Assembly: GCF_905220365.1 (NCBI RefSeq)
Contig: NC_061140.1
Coordinates: 11,658,501 to 11,722,500 of the forward strand
Direction of reading: 5' to 3'
Source of the DNA: Vanessa cardui
Taxonomy: Eukaryota > Arthropoda > Insecta > Lepidoptera > Nymphalidae
DNA length: 64,000 nt
Shown here: positions 24,455 to 36,372 of the stretch, piece after piece
How the letters are laid out: each line of letters begins with the position of its first letter
Position numbering within the stretch: position 1 is the first letter of the stretch
Translations under genes and position numbers: made by a program
Notes under the pieces: model-generated
Databases searched by the model: none
Seen by the model: only the letters and a program-made list of their open reading frames with translations
Told to the model about the DNA's origin: nothing

Positions 24455-24477
24455 ATATAAGGCAAATGATATGATAT
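24336..24477. repeat. 142-bp TA-rich palindrome
   Basis: Positions pair about the centre 24406/24407. The non-TA arms 'atatcatatcatttgcctta' (24336) and 'taaggcaaatgatatgatat' (right end 24477) are exact reverse complements, and the (TA)n between them is broken only by G at 24398. The 79-codon Tyr/Ile frame here is a product of the repeat. Confidence 0.9.
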
Positions 24478-25164
24478 ATATATATTCATATTTAAACATT
24501 TAACCAGCATTATAACTTCGTGGTGTAGCTTTACTGACGAAACAAGTGATTCTATTTCCTTATTATATAAAAGTCTCATTGGGTATTTGATACTCAATTT
24601 CGCAAAAAAATGATCAAAATTTGGTCCAAATGTTACCTGATATTCAACAATCTCCCCTACTCAAATAGGTTGAAACCGCGGGGGAAAGCTATGTATTTAA
24701 AGGTCCAGTGTATAAAATCATTCTGATATAAGAATTGTCTTACCAGGTGGTCAAAAAATCCTGCGAGTCATTTTTGATTTCTAGAATATTCTATCAAAGA
24801 TGTATAATTTCCTATTGTACAAAACCTGTCAACGATTTTATTATTAGTGTATGTATCGACTATATTCCCCGCTATTGTGTTCAATGAAGCGTTGTTATAT
24901 CAAAAACGAAATCAATAATACACGAAAGAAATAGCTCCGATTCACAATATACTCCTATTTTTACTCGCGAATGATTGGTGAATGTATTCTATTTCGAATG
25001 TAACGAATGACATTGAAGGTCGTTTGAATGAATTTAATTTGAAAGAAATTTTCATTTCATTCTCTGTAGGTGTTGTGGTTGCGGTATTATTTTGTGTAAT
25101 TTTTTTATTGTAGAAAGTACCTAATGTTGACACAGTATTGAAAAAGCATGTAAACGTCTCACCG
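24478..25164. other. AT-rich DNA, no gene seen
   Basis: No recognised repeat. The minus frame 24942-25133 has no motif. Confidence 0.5.
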
Positions 25165-25381
25165 TGAGGCTAAGGATTCTTAAACCAATTAGGGTTGGTG
25201 GATATAGCACAATTTTACTGAAAAACACATGTAGGTTTCCTTGCAATGTTTTTCTTTACTGTCAAGCACAATACGAATCATAAACGCATATTAAGCAAAT
25301 AAAAATTCAGTGTTGCTTGTCTGGGTTCGAACCCGCAATCATTGGCTACGAAGCAAGTGTTCTAATAACTGCGCTAAATGG
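25165..25381 (-). mobile_element. Family B SINE, degenerate
   Basis: 'cacatgtaggtttccttgca', 'tactgtcaagcacaatacga', 'gttgcttgtctgggttcgaa', 'cccgcaatcattggct'. Recognisable over most of its length. Confidence 0.85.
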
Positions 25382-25610
25382 GCTAAAACATTATCTTTAG
25401 GTGGTAAAAAAATCCGCGCTGTTATAGCCGTAGGTTAAACTAGTTATATATGTATGAGTTCATGATTAACTAATAAAGTATAGGGAAATGATGATCTTAT
25501 GAATATTATGAATGTGAAAGCTTGGGTTGATTTTGGTTACTCCAGAACGGCTGAACGAATCTGAATGGAAGTTTGTAAAGCGATAATTTTATTTTATTTA
25601 TTTTTTTAAT

Positions 25611-25862
25611 TTATGGAATAGGTTGGCAGACGAGTATATGAGCCACCTGATGGTAAGTGGTAATCATCACCCATAAACAATGGCGCTGTAAGAAGTATTA
25701 ACTATTCCTTACATCGTCAATGTGACCAACCTTGAGAACTAAGATGCTATGTCCTTTGTGCCTGTAGTTATACTGGCTCACTCACCCTTCAAACCGGAAC
25801 ACAACAATACTGGAGTGGATGGTACCTACCCAGGCGGGCTTGTACAAAGCCCTACGACCATG
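25611..25862 (-). mobile_element. Family A copy, near full length
   Basis: 'ttatggaataggttggcaga' to 'gtacaaagccctacgacca'. The 'tgagtactgttgtttggcgg' block is deleted. Confidence 0.93.
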
Positions 25863-26220
25863 TAGATAGATTAAAACCTGGAAAAGAAAATACATTACGT
25901 TATACTCCAGATAATTATCCAAGCCTCTTCAATCGTTAACGAATTCGCGAGCGGAATATTGTAAATTAATAAAATAATAACTATTTCAGAGTTCTTCATT
26001 CGAACGTCCATTTGCAAATATTGTATTATTTAACATTGCAAGTAGAATTATATAAGTTAGTAGAAATTATGAAAGTAGCGTGGATTGCAATTTCCTTTTC
26101 AGGCGTTATTAGAGCAGAACCGCTCCGCGAGTGAGGTCTGCAAGAAGTTTAATACACAACCTCATTAATACCTTATTACACATTTTAAATAAGTAACATT
26201 TAATTACGTATATTCTTCTG

Positions 26221-26270
26221 TCTATGTGTGAGTGTGATGTGTATGTGTGAGTGGAATACAGTGTGTGTGT
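26221..26270. repeat. TG-rich simple sequence
   Basis: Imperfect (TG)n with the unit 'tatgtgtgagtg' twice. Confidence 0.7.
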
Positions 26271-26321
26271 AAAATTTCAATGAAAGTTTTTCGAATTCTA
26301 TTTCGAGTTACTGCATCGTAA

Positions 26322-26558
26322 ATATGAGACAACATCACATTCATTACTCTGATCCCGGCGTAAGCAGCTTAAGCTCGTACTACTTTCCATACTTGTGTTA
26401 TGAAAAAACAGAAGTAAAGACGATATCACAAACACCTAGACCCAAGAAAACATAGAAAACTAATAATATTCTTTATCGACTCGGCCGGGAATCGAACCCG
26501 GGACCTCGGAGTGGAGTACCCATGAAAATTCACACACACCACCTGACAGGAGGTCTAT
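26322..26558 (-). mobile_element. Family D SINE
   Basis: Minus strand, with a perfect B box region (reverse of 'gaatcgaacccgggac'). The head is damaged ('cacacacaccacctgacagg'). Confidence 0.9.
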
Positions 26559-28045
26559 ATCCTTTACAACGAGATAGGCAGTGAAGGAATATGGATCAAA
26601 AACTACTAATTAAGCTTAACGAAGTAATTGCAGTGAAACTAAAAATAATAAATAGTTATATACAGGGGTTGGTGGTAGAATTTAGCTCATCTTCATATTG
26701 CGCCTTTTCGTTGTCCCATTAAGAACATTTTGGAACGCACTGATTTGTGATTAAAAAAAAAAAACTATAAAATTAATATCAAGAAGTCAACAACAAACCC
26801 GCTTACCCTAAGGGAGTGTGGATGTAGGTCACCTACATTCGTCCCTTCAGAGCGGTGGGTACGAAAGTGCAATCACACCACGGTTATGCGTAGAACGCGA
26901 CCCCCCGATAGGTATTCATTACTGGTTCTAGTTAATTTTAATTAATTGGAAAGGGTTGTAACTACGCGGGATTTGTGCGTGTTAAACATCTTTCGCTAGA
27001 TTTCATCTCGTAAAATCAAAGCGAATAGGCATATAGTAACAGTATTGTACCTGTGTACAATACTGTTTATTTAAACAAAATATAAAGTCTTATTCATTAA
27101 TATGTTATTATAGATCTGTATCTATTTAATCTAATTGGTAATCCTTACACGTAAATATTACAGTAACATATGTGTTATTAGGAATGTGGTATTTACATCG
27201 TTTTCGAAGTACGAAATGGTAAACAATTCCAACTTCAAATCTCTGGATTCCTATGGAAGTTTACTGAACAGAAAACCTAACATTTTTTAAAACGGTTAAA
27301 AAACGCCTAATGGTTTTTAACTCAAATCCCCTGGATTATATTATATAAGTTAGCCACTGAACCAAAGAGACAGTAACATGGTTCTATTTTACATACATTT
27401 GTCATTAATTGATTTAGATTTTGTTAGTTAAATTGTCATTTTAATAAATAAAAACTTATTGAATTCGCACAATAAAATTAGTTAAAGACGTGCGTACCCC
27501 AGACTACCTAGCACTACAGTAGGGCTGCATTGAATAGCGTCAGTGCGAAACTGGGGTGGTTCACTAGTGTTATTTAATACACTGATGTCGGGAAACTTTG
27601 AAGGTGTTGAAGGAATTCCATAATACAATTTGAGGTACATAGATTAGTACGTCTGATGTAATTTGACGTTTAAGAAGTTGTTCTTCGGGTATAAAATCCA
27701 TAGAACTTACATAGAGCCAATACTAATGTAATGAATGACACGGTTTTTTTAAACCTAACTGATTAAATATAAAATATTAACATGAATATAGAATAGAATA
27801 TATAGACTTCAATTATTTGTCTTTCAAATTTAAATGAGACTAAACGAGAAGTATCAAATGTCATTTGTTTTTTTTTATTTGGCTCATAAATAACGAAAAT
27901 CTGACAGCAGAAAATACACCTAAATATAAAATATTTAACCTCTTTAGAAGTCGGCTTCACACTATTAAACTAATAAACATAAAGCTTGTATCAGATGATG
28001 CTTGTTTTGTCAAACTAAACGTGACAAATATTAATGGTAGTAGGA
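26559..28045. other. AT-rich DNA, no gene seen
   Basis: GC-richer patches at 26800-26910 and 27490-27560 were not recognised. Overlapping frames at 27763-28056 on both strands show no domain. Confidence 0.45.
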
Positions 28046-28331
28046 CTTGGTGGTAGGGCTCTTAGTGCAAGCCCTTGGGTAGGTACCAACCACTCATCAG
28101 TTATTTTACCGTCAAACAACAGTACTCAGTATTGTTTTGTTCCGGTTTGTGTGAGTGAGCCAGTGTAACTACAGGCAAAAGGGATATAGCATCTTAGTTC
28201 TCAAGGTTGGTGGCACATTGACGATGTAAGGAATAGTTGATATTTCTTACAGCGTCATTGTCTATGGGTGATGGTGACCACTTACCATCAGGTGGCCGAT
28301 GTTCTCGTCCGCTAACTTATACCATAAAAAA
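28046..28331 (+). mobile_element. Family A copy, near full length
   Basis: 'cttggtggtagggctcttag' to 'cgctaacttataccataaaa'. All blocks in order. Confidence 0.95.
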
Positions 28332-29964
28332 ACATATTGAAGCATATTAATTTAATACAAAAGATTGGGAAGCATTAATATTGTGTTCTCTTTCTATCAC
28401 ACGAAAATTCCATAAAATAATTACGAATAAGCATATTTAAGTCAACTTCATTCGTAATAACACAAACATTTTAGTTCCATAAATACAAAACACAGCAAAC
28501 GTACTGTAATGCAATGAAATAATTATTTTTGAATGCATCCATTTTCGGATTAGAAGCAGTCCTTTGAGGGATCCAATTTATATGCAATTCGGTCCCTCTG
28601 GGCTGTTCATGGGGGGTAGATTATGGAGAAATCGAATTATATTCTCGTTATAACTGATGAATGAGCGGCTATGTGGCTCAATGCGGACCACCCAAAGCTT
28701 TATTTAAAATATGATTATGATCGTACCAACTTAATTTGGCCGTGTTATATGTGCGTTCTTATTGATTTATTTTTCTTCGTTAAGACTTAATTGAGTTGAA
28801 AAAACTATTCGTGGATTGTTTTAATATTGCATTATGAATAATAAAAATAAATCTTAGCAATAGATACGTTTTTAAGTGTTTTATAACGAAAATTTATTAC
28901 ATTAAATTGCTATTACAATAATATAAGTTAAATAATAACAGTTTGATATCACGGGAAAATTCCGACAGCTTTGCGAGAGGAAAGTGAACAAAAAAATTTT
29001 CAGCTGGAATATTTTTCGATATCTTTTAAATGTTAAAAAATATACTTGAAAATAAATAAACAAATCTCATTCAAGCCTTTTATTTTTTTATCTGTAACCG
29101 CGACGTTATCTTATTGACTTTGAAAGAAATAAAAAAAAAATACAACTTTTTCGAAACGCACCTTCATATTTTTTGCACAGATAACCGAAAAGATTGTAAT
29201 ATCGATAAATTTTGGCGGGAAATCGAGTGGAATCGCTTTGAATGGACAATGTTGATTTATTAGAGCTGATAGTCGCGGGCATAAACGTAAATTTAAAATT
29301 CGCTTTCAGAAAAACAAGATTGAAATTTATGATAATACAAAAACTGGGTTATTGGTTTCGATATCGAATTTTTGCCTAATTTTAGTGTTTTTCACAAAGC
29401 AGCAGTGAAATTTTATTTCGTTCGGCGTTGTATAAAATGGTTTTTGTTTTTTTTTTTTTCGTTATCGTTCTATTATAATAAAACTGTCCATGGTGATAGC
29501 TTTGCTGGCTGGCATTTTTAAGAAAAAAAAGCTTTCGAACAAATAGTTTTAAATTGATCGCGAATATTAAAAAAAAATAATAAAATTTATCAATATATTC
29601 ATTTGAAGAGGTTTCATATGTATTTTGAATTTTTTTTAAGTCTCTTTTTATTGATTTTTTTTTTAATTACATAAAATCATATTGTAAATTCAGTGTATGT
29701 TGGCTTAGAGCCAGAAAAGAAATTCACAAAATCTGGCCAGGTGGCGCCGTAGTCGAGTTATTAATAAAAGTTATTGGACTTATATTTTCATATATTTGTG
29801 AAAGTTGTGCTACTTGGATTATACATAAATCAATCGTATTAATTTTAACAAAAATTACAGCCTAACTTGTCAGTATTAAATATTGAAAAAATATTTTCAT
29901 ACGATTGGCTACTAAGGACAACTATGATAAGAGTTTATCTTCATTACATAATAAGGCTATGATC
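28332..29964. other. AT-rich DNA, no gene seen
   Basis: Many A and T homopolymer runs at 29100-29660. No recognised repeat or gene. Confidence 0.5.
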
Positions 29965-30126
29965 ACGAACATTGGGAAATAAAATGTTATGTCTCTTGTG
30001 CCTGTTAGTTACACTGACTCGCTCACTCTTCGAACTGGAATACAACAATATATAATATTGCAGCTTGTGAAATGTGTGATAAGGTACGGTACCTACTTAG
30101 CCGGGCTAACACGAAACCCCACTACG
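29965..30126 (-). mobile_element. Family A copy, truncated
   Basis: 'aaaatgttatgtctcttgtg', 'gactcgctcactcttcgaac', 'gtacctacttagccgggc'. The 3' half is lost. Confidence 0.8.
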
Positions 30127-30204
30127 AAATAACTTTAAAATTAAAGCAAAACTGAATTTGTGGAATTCTGAATCAAAACAATTTATAATGATATACCAAA
30201 AAAA

Positions 30205-30335
30205 TAATCAAAATATGACTTCATTCAAGCACTTTTGAATCGTCATTTATCCAACTATATTAAGTGTGTTGCCAAAGGTTCGGAATGCAGATTCCACCGA
30301 GAATAATATGAATATTATTATGAAACATTTGTAAA
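30205..30335 (-). mobile_element. Family C LINE 3' end, degenerate
   Basis: 'aataatcaaaatatgacttc', 'caagcacttttgaatcgtca', 'gttcggaatgcagattccac'. Confidence 0.8.
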
Positions 30336-30424
30336 TAAAGAAGAGCTACAAAAGAAAAACATATCATAAAATCTGTCTCATAGCAAATATGTTTAGGCAG
30401 ATTGCCTGCCTTATAAAAGTAAAT

Positions 30425-30594
30425 ATAGTTTTGGACCACGTCTACTGGGAATGCTCAGACTATAAGCGCGAGCATCGGCTAAGGGGCCGTATGTTAGACA
30501 AATCGCCGAATTAACTGGAAGTTCTGCCAAGTCACTTTGCTCAAACTTCACCGTTCTTAAGGGGTAGAAAAGCGGGGATTTAAAAAAAAACAAT
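30425..30594 (+). pseudogene. Relic of a non-LTR retrotransposon ORF2 C-terminus
   Basis: The plus-strand reading DHVYWECSDYKREHRL (from about 30431) followed by GRMLD resembles the Cys/His-rich C-terminal zinc-finger region of R1/Jockey-type non-LTR polymerases, whose usual form is HVLWECPxYxxER. An in-frame stop follows SPN. The next stretch, LEVLPSHFAQT, also fits the tail of such proteins. The overlapping minus frame 30411-30644 is taken as its shadow. No reverse transcriptase core remains upstream. The assignment rests on motif resemblance only. Confidence 0.4.
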
Positions 30595-31225
30595 ATTTTT
30601 GAAAATAGAATTCTACAAATTTGTGTATAATTATTTTCAGCCATTTCTTTTGTTTAACACGTTATTATATAACACGTTTCTGGAATGACAGATCGATGAG
30701 GTCTCTTCGATTTTTAAATTTGAATCGAATGCAATTTTCCTGTATTTAACATTTAGCGAAATATTTCTGAACGAAAAAAGGTTTTAAGCTTAGGTTTGAT
30801 GATTTTTTTTTATCTCCGCTCTATGCTTAATTACATAACGTTATTAATCACATTTTTCTTTGCCGAACACGACATTAATTTTAAAAAAATGAAAATCATA
30901 ATCATAAATTAAAATTTATGTGTTATACTACAATTGTGGTATTTCGACTCTTAATTTGTTACTTATAATGAAATTGTTAGTAAAAGAAAGTAAAATTTGA
31001 ATAAGTCTTCCACTTAAGCGATGTTGCAATTGTAATAACAGTTTTACAATATTGAAAACCGCAATATGCTGAGCGAGCTTGCGATGGAGCGTCTAATAGC
31101 TAACTTAATAAAACTACTATAAACTTTAAGATGACAATAGCGCTTAGCTTAAATCAGAATATTTATTTCATAGTCAAAATATCTATTTAAATAAATAAAC
31201 AAATTTATGCCTTGAGATCAATGGA
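30595..31225. other. AT-rich DNA, no gene seen
   Basis: No recognised repeat. Confidence 0.5.
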
Positions 31226-31430
31226 CATCAAAAATCAAAGTAAACTTTATTCAAGTGGGCTTTTACAAGCACTTTTGAATCGTCATTTAACAATTAAGTG
31301 AAGCTACCACCGGTTCGGAAAGTAGATTCTACCGAGAAGAACCGGCAAGAAACTCAGTAGTTACTCTTTTTCAACATTTAAAAAAATACAGTCATGTTAA
31401 TTAATACAACTATTAAATTAATATAATCGA
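31226..31430 (-). mobile_element. Family C LINE 3' end, well preserved
   Basis: 'aaaaatcaaagtaaacttta', 'caagcacttttgaatcgtca', 'gctaccaccggttcggaaag', 'gagaagaaccggcaagaaac', 'tcagtagttactctttttca'. Confidence 0.9.
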
Positions 31431-31520
31431 TAACATAACATCGACTTTGGTCAAACGATATAAAAAAAAATAACAATATTAACTTTTAGCTATCCACGGT
31501 TGAATTATTTTTACATTTAA

Positions 31521-31640
31521 GCTATCCGTTTGGAGATATAATTATAACGAGAAAAACCGAGGAGAAACTCAATAGTTACTCTTTTCCAACATTTGAAATA
31601 CACTAAACTGACAACTACATATAAAATTAAACTTACATAG
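31521..31640 (-). mobile_element. Second, diverged family C fragment
   Basis: 'ctatccgtttggagatataa', 'cgagaaaaaccgaggagaaa', 'ctcaatagttactcttttcc' parallel the same blocks in the preceding copy. Confidence 0.65.
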
Positions 31641-31765
31641 TGTGATAACTTGGCTCGAAATAGTGTAACAACTTTGGATTACGTCTAATTTTATATCGAT
31701 ATAAAATCTTTTTAATAGCGTAATTAGACATTCCATATTTTAATTTTTTACATACATATACATAA

Positions 31766-33020
31766 TAGGTTGGGGAAAAAGTTTCTTCGTATTTTATATG
31801 AAAATTCAAAAAGTTTTTTTTATAGTTTATTTACATTTGACTAAAGTATGTAGGTGCCATTTTGTTCCATAACTTTTTGCCATCTTGTTGGTAGTGACAT
31901 GATCCCATTGCTGTAAAAATTTGGGACTTCTGATCGAAAAACTGCGACAAGTGGTTTTGGAAGTCCTCTCGTGATGTTAACCTGACACTGCCTAAGGAAT
32001 TCTGAAGACCGAAACAGATGAAAATCTGAAGGTGCAAGGTCAGGACTATACGGCGGATACATTAATACCTCCCAGCCAAACTCTCGTAATTTTTGTTGAG
32101 TGGCTAAAGATTTGTGAGGTCTAGCGTTGTTATGTTGATCAATTCTGGCCGCTTTCTCTCAATTTCTTGCTTCAATCTCATCAATTGTTCGCAATACAGT
32201 TCTGAATCGATGATCCTGCCGGGCGATAACAGCTCATAATGAATGATGCCCTTCCAATCCCACCATACACACAGCATCACCTTGTTGCGAGTTAATCCGG
32301 GTTTTGCCACAGTCTGAGAAGCTTGACCGGCCTTTGACCACGATCTTTTTCGCACGTTCTTGTCGTATGTGATCCACTTTTCATCACCAGTTATCAGCTT
32401 CTTCAAAAATGGTTCGGTTTCATTACGTCGTAATAAAGAATCACAAATGAGTACACGGTTCATTAGGTTTCTTTCAGTGAGTTCATGAGGCACCCATATA
32501 TCGAGATTTTTTGTGTACCGGCTTTATTCAAATGAGTCAAAACCGTTTTGTGGTCAATTGCTAGTTCTTCAGCTACATCGTAACTACTAATATGCCGATC
32601 TTTCTCCACTTTTTCAAAAATGGCATCAATTTTGTCCGTAACAGGGCGACCAGAGCGAGATGCATCTTTGATATCAAAATTTCCGGCTTGAAAACGCTTA
32701 AACCAAACTTGCGCTACTCTAACAGATACTGCTTAGGTCCATAAACATCACAAATTTTTTTCGCGGCTTGAGTTGCATTTTTACCTTTTTTATAGTAAAA
32801 TTTTAAAATGTATCGAATTTTTTCTTTAGATTCACTCATTTTAACAACAATAAAAACAAATGAAAATCACACAAATTCCTAATTTGAATTTGGAAGTGCC
32901 TTCTTTAAAATTAAAACTTTTTAATGATACCAAAACCAGCCCGATACAAATGGTATAGCCAAAGAGATTTTATTACAAGTTCATACATACTATATGCGAA
33001 AAGACTTTTTCCCCAACCTA
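31766..33020 (-). mobile_element. mariner transposon, complete ends, dead
   Basis: 1251-bp element (31768-33018) with inverted ends GGTTGGGGAAAAAGT and about 30 bp of weaker similarity beyond, flanked by TA at 31766-31767 and 33019-33020, as expected for Tc1/mariner. It encodes one transposase on the minus strand, broken by several indels. It lies next to C-type LINE sequence. Confidence 0.95.
31841..32839 (-). pseudogene. mariner transposase pseudogene (DD34D family)
   Basis: The transposase would cut and rejoin element ends at TA sites. The start Met is at 32839 (MSESKEKIRYIL...) and the last stop at 31841. At least five shifts break it: near the helix-turn-helix region (about 32735), near 32515, near 32135 (with loss of about seven codons), and two more near 32005 and 31920. 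Remaining open pieces include 32493-32104, the longest. TGDEKW with the first catalytic Asp is at about 32380-32395, and YSPDLAPSD with the third at 32024-32026. The second catalytic Asp, in the usual HDNARPH motif, is Asn here (HNNARPH, codon 32129-32131). Spacing from that residue to the third Asp is the standard 34. The copy therefore cannot make active enzyme. Subfamily not assigned. Confidence 0.95.
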
Positions 33021-33066
33021 ATATATATAACTTATTAACATAAGAATTAACAACATTAAATGCTTA

Positions 33067-33090
33067 AATATATATATATATATATATATA
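33067..33090. repeat. (TA)n microsatellite
   Basis: About twelve TA units. Confidence 0.9.
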
Positions 33091-33120
33091 CAAATATGAA
33101 CTAAAACTAGTTACTGTATA

Positions 33121-33238
33121 AATGTTGACCGCGTGGAATGGTGGCAAGAATGCTAGCAGCATTTCCCCGTTGAATCGCAATTCCAATCCTCTGGGCAAAA
33201 AACGAACCAGCCCTCCTGTCACCAGTGGAGGCAATGTT
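33121..33238. repeat. LINE-like block, homologous to 43388-43500
   Basis: 'atttccccgttgaatcgcaa' and 'tctgggcaaaaaacgaacca' match the second copy's 'atttctccgctgaatcgcag' and 'atgggctaaaaatgtatcag'. Probably 3' UTR of a LINE. Confidence 0.6.
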
Positions 33239-33302
33239 TAAATTAGATATGATACCTCCTATTGAATTGTCCAAATATGTCTGTCAGTGTCATATATGCT
33301 CG

Positions 33303-33728
33303 ATCCGTAAAGCAGATTATCGTTCATAATGGGCACATAAACAAGAAAGCGAAAAAATTAGACAAAAGACCCAAGTGATTGACGCACTGAAACACGCACT
33401 ACGTTTAAAATGGAAATGGGCAGGACATATTGCCCGCTTCTCTGCAGACAGATGGGTCAAGCGAGCAACCAATTGGAAGGGCCCCGGTGCTCCTGGAGCA
33501 AAAAGGAAAAAGGGTAGACCAACAGCTCGCTGGGTAGACGACATACTAGAAAGAGACTGGATGAAAACAGCTACCGAGAGGAAAAAATGGAGGCAACTGG
33601 AGGAGGCCTATACCCGAAAGGGACCATGACATATTTAGCTCGTTAGCTTGTAGTATTTATTTAGCTTAATTTACTTTTTTTACTGTAACCTATGTCTTGG
33701 ATTAATAAAGGCTTTTTATTATTATTAT
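33303..33728 (+). mobile_element. 5'-truncated non-LTR retrotransposon (RTE-like), ORF2 C-terminus and 3' UTR
   Basis: Open from just after the stop at 33327 to 33629. It encodes the typical end of insect endonuclease/reverse-transcriptase proteins: IRQKTQVIDA, LKWKWAGHIAR, GRPTARWVDDI, and a final WRQLEEAY. The frame is open and clean over this stretch. The reverse transcriptase core is absent, as expected for 5' truncation during target-primed insertion. The 3' UTR contains AATAAA (about 33703-33708) and ends in a TTA-repeat tail. An overlapping minus frame is a shadow. Confidence 0.85.
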
Positions 33729-34147
33729 TTATGATTGAGCACACGAAAATAGATCTTAAGGTGACGAACATTTTCTTACCCCGATTGAACATTGATACGT
33801 ATATAAGTAACACTGTTTATATGCAGTGATGAAATTGATATCCAAATTAAGATGCAGCATATTTTTTGGTTGTGTGCAAGTATACCTATACACTTGCTTA
33901 GTTGCACAAACTGGTTTGTACAAGTGATCGCGAAGTTACACTTGAGTGTGTAGTGAGGCTTTAAGTCTAGGTTAAAACGTATCCTACAATGGGCAAGCCG
34001 CATTCACGCCCCTAATGGGCCGGGAGTATGGCGACGAGATTTAATTCCAATCCGAAACACATCAAGTAATTAGAAATAAAAAGTGGGAACAGCAGGCGAC
34101 GAGTGTGCGGGAGTAAGGTGACAATGATTTTAAATAATGAGAAATAT
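33729..34147. other. AT-rich DNA, no gene seen
   Basis: No recognised repeat. Confidence 0.5.
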
Positions 34148-34352
34148 ATACTAATATTATAAATGTAATAAAAGTAACTCAGACAGAGTTCTCAGAGAGT
34201 CTGTCTGTCGGTCTTTCACTATCAAACCAATGATGAAGTTGATGAATTTTGTTATGAAGCAAACTAGAACTCCAAGGAAGGACTTAGGCTATTTTATGCC
34301 TAACACGGGACAACCAACCCCTAAAATGTGAGCGAAGACGCGGGCAACAAAT
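34148..34352. mobile_element. Family G repeat
   Basis: 'tactaatattataaatgt', 'gtctgtctgtcggtc', 'tgatgaattttgttatgaag', 'ggacttaggctattttatgc', 'gcgaagacgcgggcaa'. A common lepidopteran pattern. Confidence 0.75.
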
Positions 34353-34434
34353 AATTAAGAAATAAATTGATAGACAAATCTTTTTGAAAAGGCTTTATGT
34401 ATGTTTATCATGTTCATGTTATTGACAGTGGAAT

Positions 34435-34830
34435 CAATCAAAATCTTCAAATCAATCAAAATCAGCCAAAACAAACTTTATTCAAGTAGGCTTTTACAAG
34501 CATTTTTGAATCGTCATTTTACAATTAAGCGAAGCTACCAACGGTTCGGAAAGTAGATTCTACAGAGAAGAAACGGCAAGAAACTCAGTAGTTACTCTTT
34601 TTAAACATTTAAAAAATACAGAGTTATGTTAGTTAAATACAATTATTTAAATTAATATACCCTGCTTGTGAGTCAACTTGCTTGTGAGGTATTAATTCAA
34701 AGCTTTTTTATCATCTATAAAATCTTGTATCGAATTGTATGCCTTTCTTGAATTAAATAATTTGTTCGTCACGCTTAAAATATGGTTTGAATGCAAAAAA
34801 CTTTGGTTAAGATTATTGTTTAAAAACCGG
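34435..34830 (-). mobile_element. Family C LINE 3' end, long copy
   Basis: Full tail (aatcaatcaaaatc), the conserved 'ggttcggaaagtagattcta' block, then 'tttttatcatctataaaatc' and 'ttgtatcgaattgtatgcct' beyond the part present in most copies. Confidence 0.9.
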
Positions 34831-35170
34831 TCCGTCACCACGGCTACTGTTACGTAAATAGTTTTTATTTATGGTTTACAATCGTAAAGACAAAGAAATT
34901 CTAGGTTGTAAAGTAAACCGATATCAAATTATTTATTAGAACATCACAAAACAATATTTACAGATCTGCTCCAATATTCGTTTCGCTTCGTTTAAGCTGT
35001 GTGTCCAAATTTTGGCCGTGGAAATTTAGACATTAATAAAATAGACTATGGACTAGGATTAGGGTATGGGAAAATAAACGATAATCTTTGGTTGTATGGC
35101 GCAAAAAAGTATCCTAAATACTTTCTTGGAGTTCAAGTTTGCGTTATACAAAATTTCACTTTTAAATTTC

Positions 35171-35458
35171 AGCCTAGTGGTTAGAACGCGTGCATCTTAA
35201 CCGATGATTGGGGGTTCAAACCCAGACAAGCACCACTATATAGATGTGCTTAATTGTGTTTATAATTCATCTCGTGCTCGGCGGTAAAGAAAACATCGTG
35301 AGGAATCCTGCATGTGTCTAATGTCATCGAAATTCTACCATATGTGCATTCCAACCCGCATTGGAACAGCGCAGTGGAATACGTTCCAAACCCTCTCCTT
35401 AGGAGGCCTTATCTCAGCAGTGGGAAATTTACAGGCTGTTACTTTACTTTACTTTACA
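35171..35458 (+). mobile_element. Family B SINE
   Basis: Starts at 'cctagtggttagaacgcgtg' (first bases of the head lost), B box gggttcaaacccaga, and ends in a (CTTTA)n tail. The 104-codon frame over it is not a gene. Confidence 0.93.
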
Positions 35459-35540
35459 AATATAATCAAATTCGGTTCAACGGTTTCGTCGTGAAAGAGC
35501 GACAGTTAGACAGAGTTACTTTCACATTTATAATTAATAC
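35459..35540 (-). mobile_element. Family G fragment
   Basis: 'aatcaaattcggttcaacgg', 'gtgaaagagcgacagttaga'. Matches the piece at 47765-47885. Confidence 0.55.
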
Positions 35541-36289
35541 AGATAACATTCCACAAAATCTCAAAACAACAGTGTCACTACACGTTAACATGCGGGCAAC
35601 ATTAATTAGTAAACAGTCGCCCGTCTGAGTGTAACAACAAAGCGAGGTTTTTCTTATGTTTCGTGAAAATCTCGGGAGCCGTTTTTTAAAAAAAAATCCC
35701 GTACTTTAAATACACGTGTTTATGTTATTTTCGTTTTAAATTGTCATTACGGTCGCGACGGTGGAAATATTTTTATTACTTACCCCATTCACTTTCGAAA
35801 ACCTCATTAGACGTAAAATGTAAGCATTTTAGCAGCGCTGCAGTAATTTTATGTAACTTGTAATAATTACGAGGTAGCTGAAGGGAAGAAATATAATATT
35901 AAAGTATTTTCATTTCTTTTCTTCTCGTGAACTTACGTTTGAGGTCTCAGGTCGGAGAAAATATCTCTGTGTATGGGTGTGTGTTTTTAGTAGGTTATAT
36001 ATGAGATGTACGTATATGTCATTTGTACGTGTGTGTCATATAACAAAGTGATGTCTGTCCTTATGTATGCTTAGATTTTTAAAAAATACTCAACGAACTA
36101 TGATGCGGTTTTTTTTAATTGATAGAGTGTTTCGAGGTGAAGATTACATAACAATATAGTTAACAAACACTGATAATTTGATTGATTTGTCTGGAAGACC
36201 GTCCGTTGTACTCTACAATATTATATATAATAATTGTAACATATTATAATGTGTATCATGTGGTGTACAATAAAGTATAAATAAATAAA
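35541..36289. other. AT-rich DNA, no gene seen
   Basis: GT-rich patches near 35970-36035. Nothing else recognised. Confidence 0.5.
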
Positions 36290-36372
36290 TAATTTTAATG
36301 TCTAATTTGATGTCGTAAATAAACAAATTCTGTAGTATATTTAGTATCAGTATTGCACCCGTGTGAAGCGGG
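36290..36372 (-). mobile_element. Family F fragment
   Basis: Reverse complement of 'gggtgcaatactgatactaa' and 'tatactacagaatttgttta', shared with 63317 and 44395. Confidence 0.7.

Noticed and set aside
24358..24597. 79-codon Tyr/Ile-rich protein
   Set aside because: It is the translation of a (TA)n palindrome.
30411..30644. 77-codon minus-strand frame
   Set aside because: The plus strand gives the more meaningful DHVYWECSDY reading; the minus frame has no motif.
33317..33544. 75-codon minus-strand frame
   Set aside because: Shadow of the RTE-like ORF on the plus strand.
35314..35628. 104-codon frame
   Set aside because: It covers family B SINE and G sequence.
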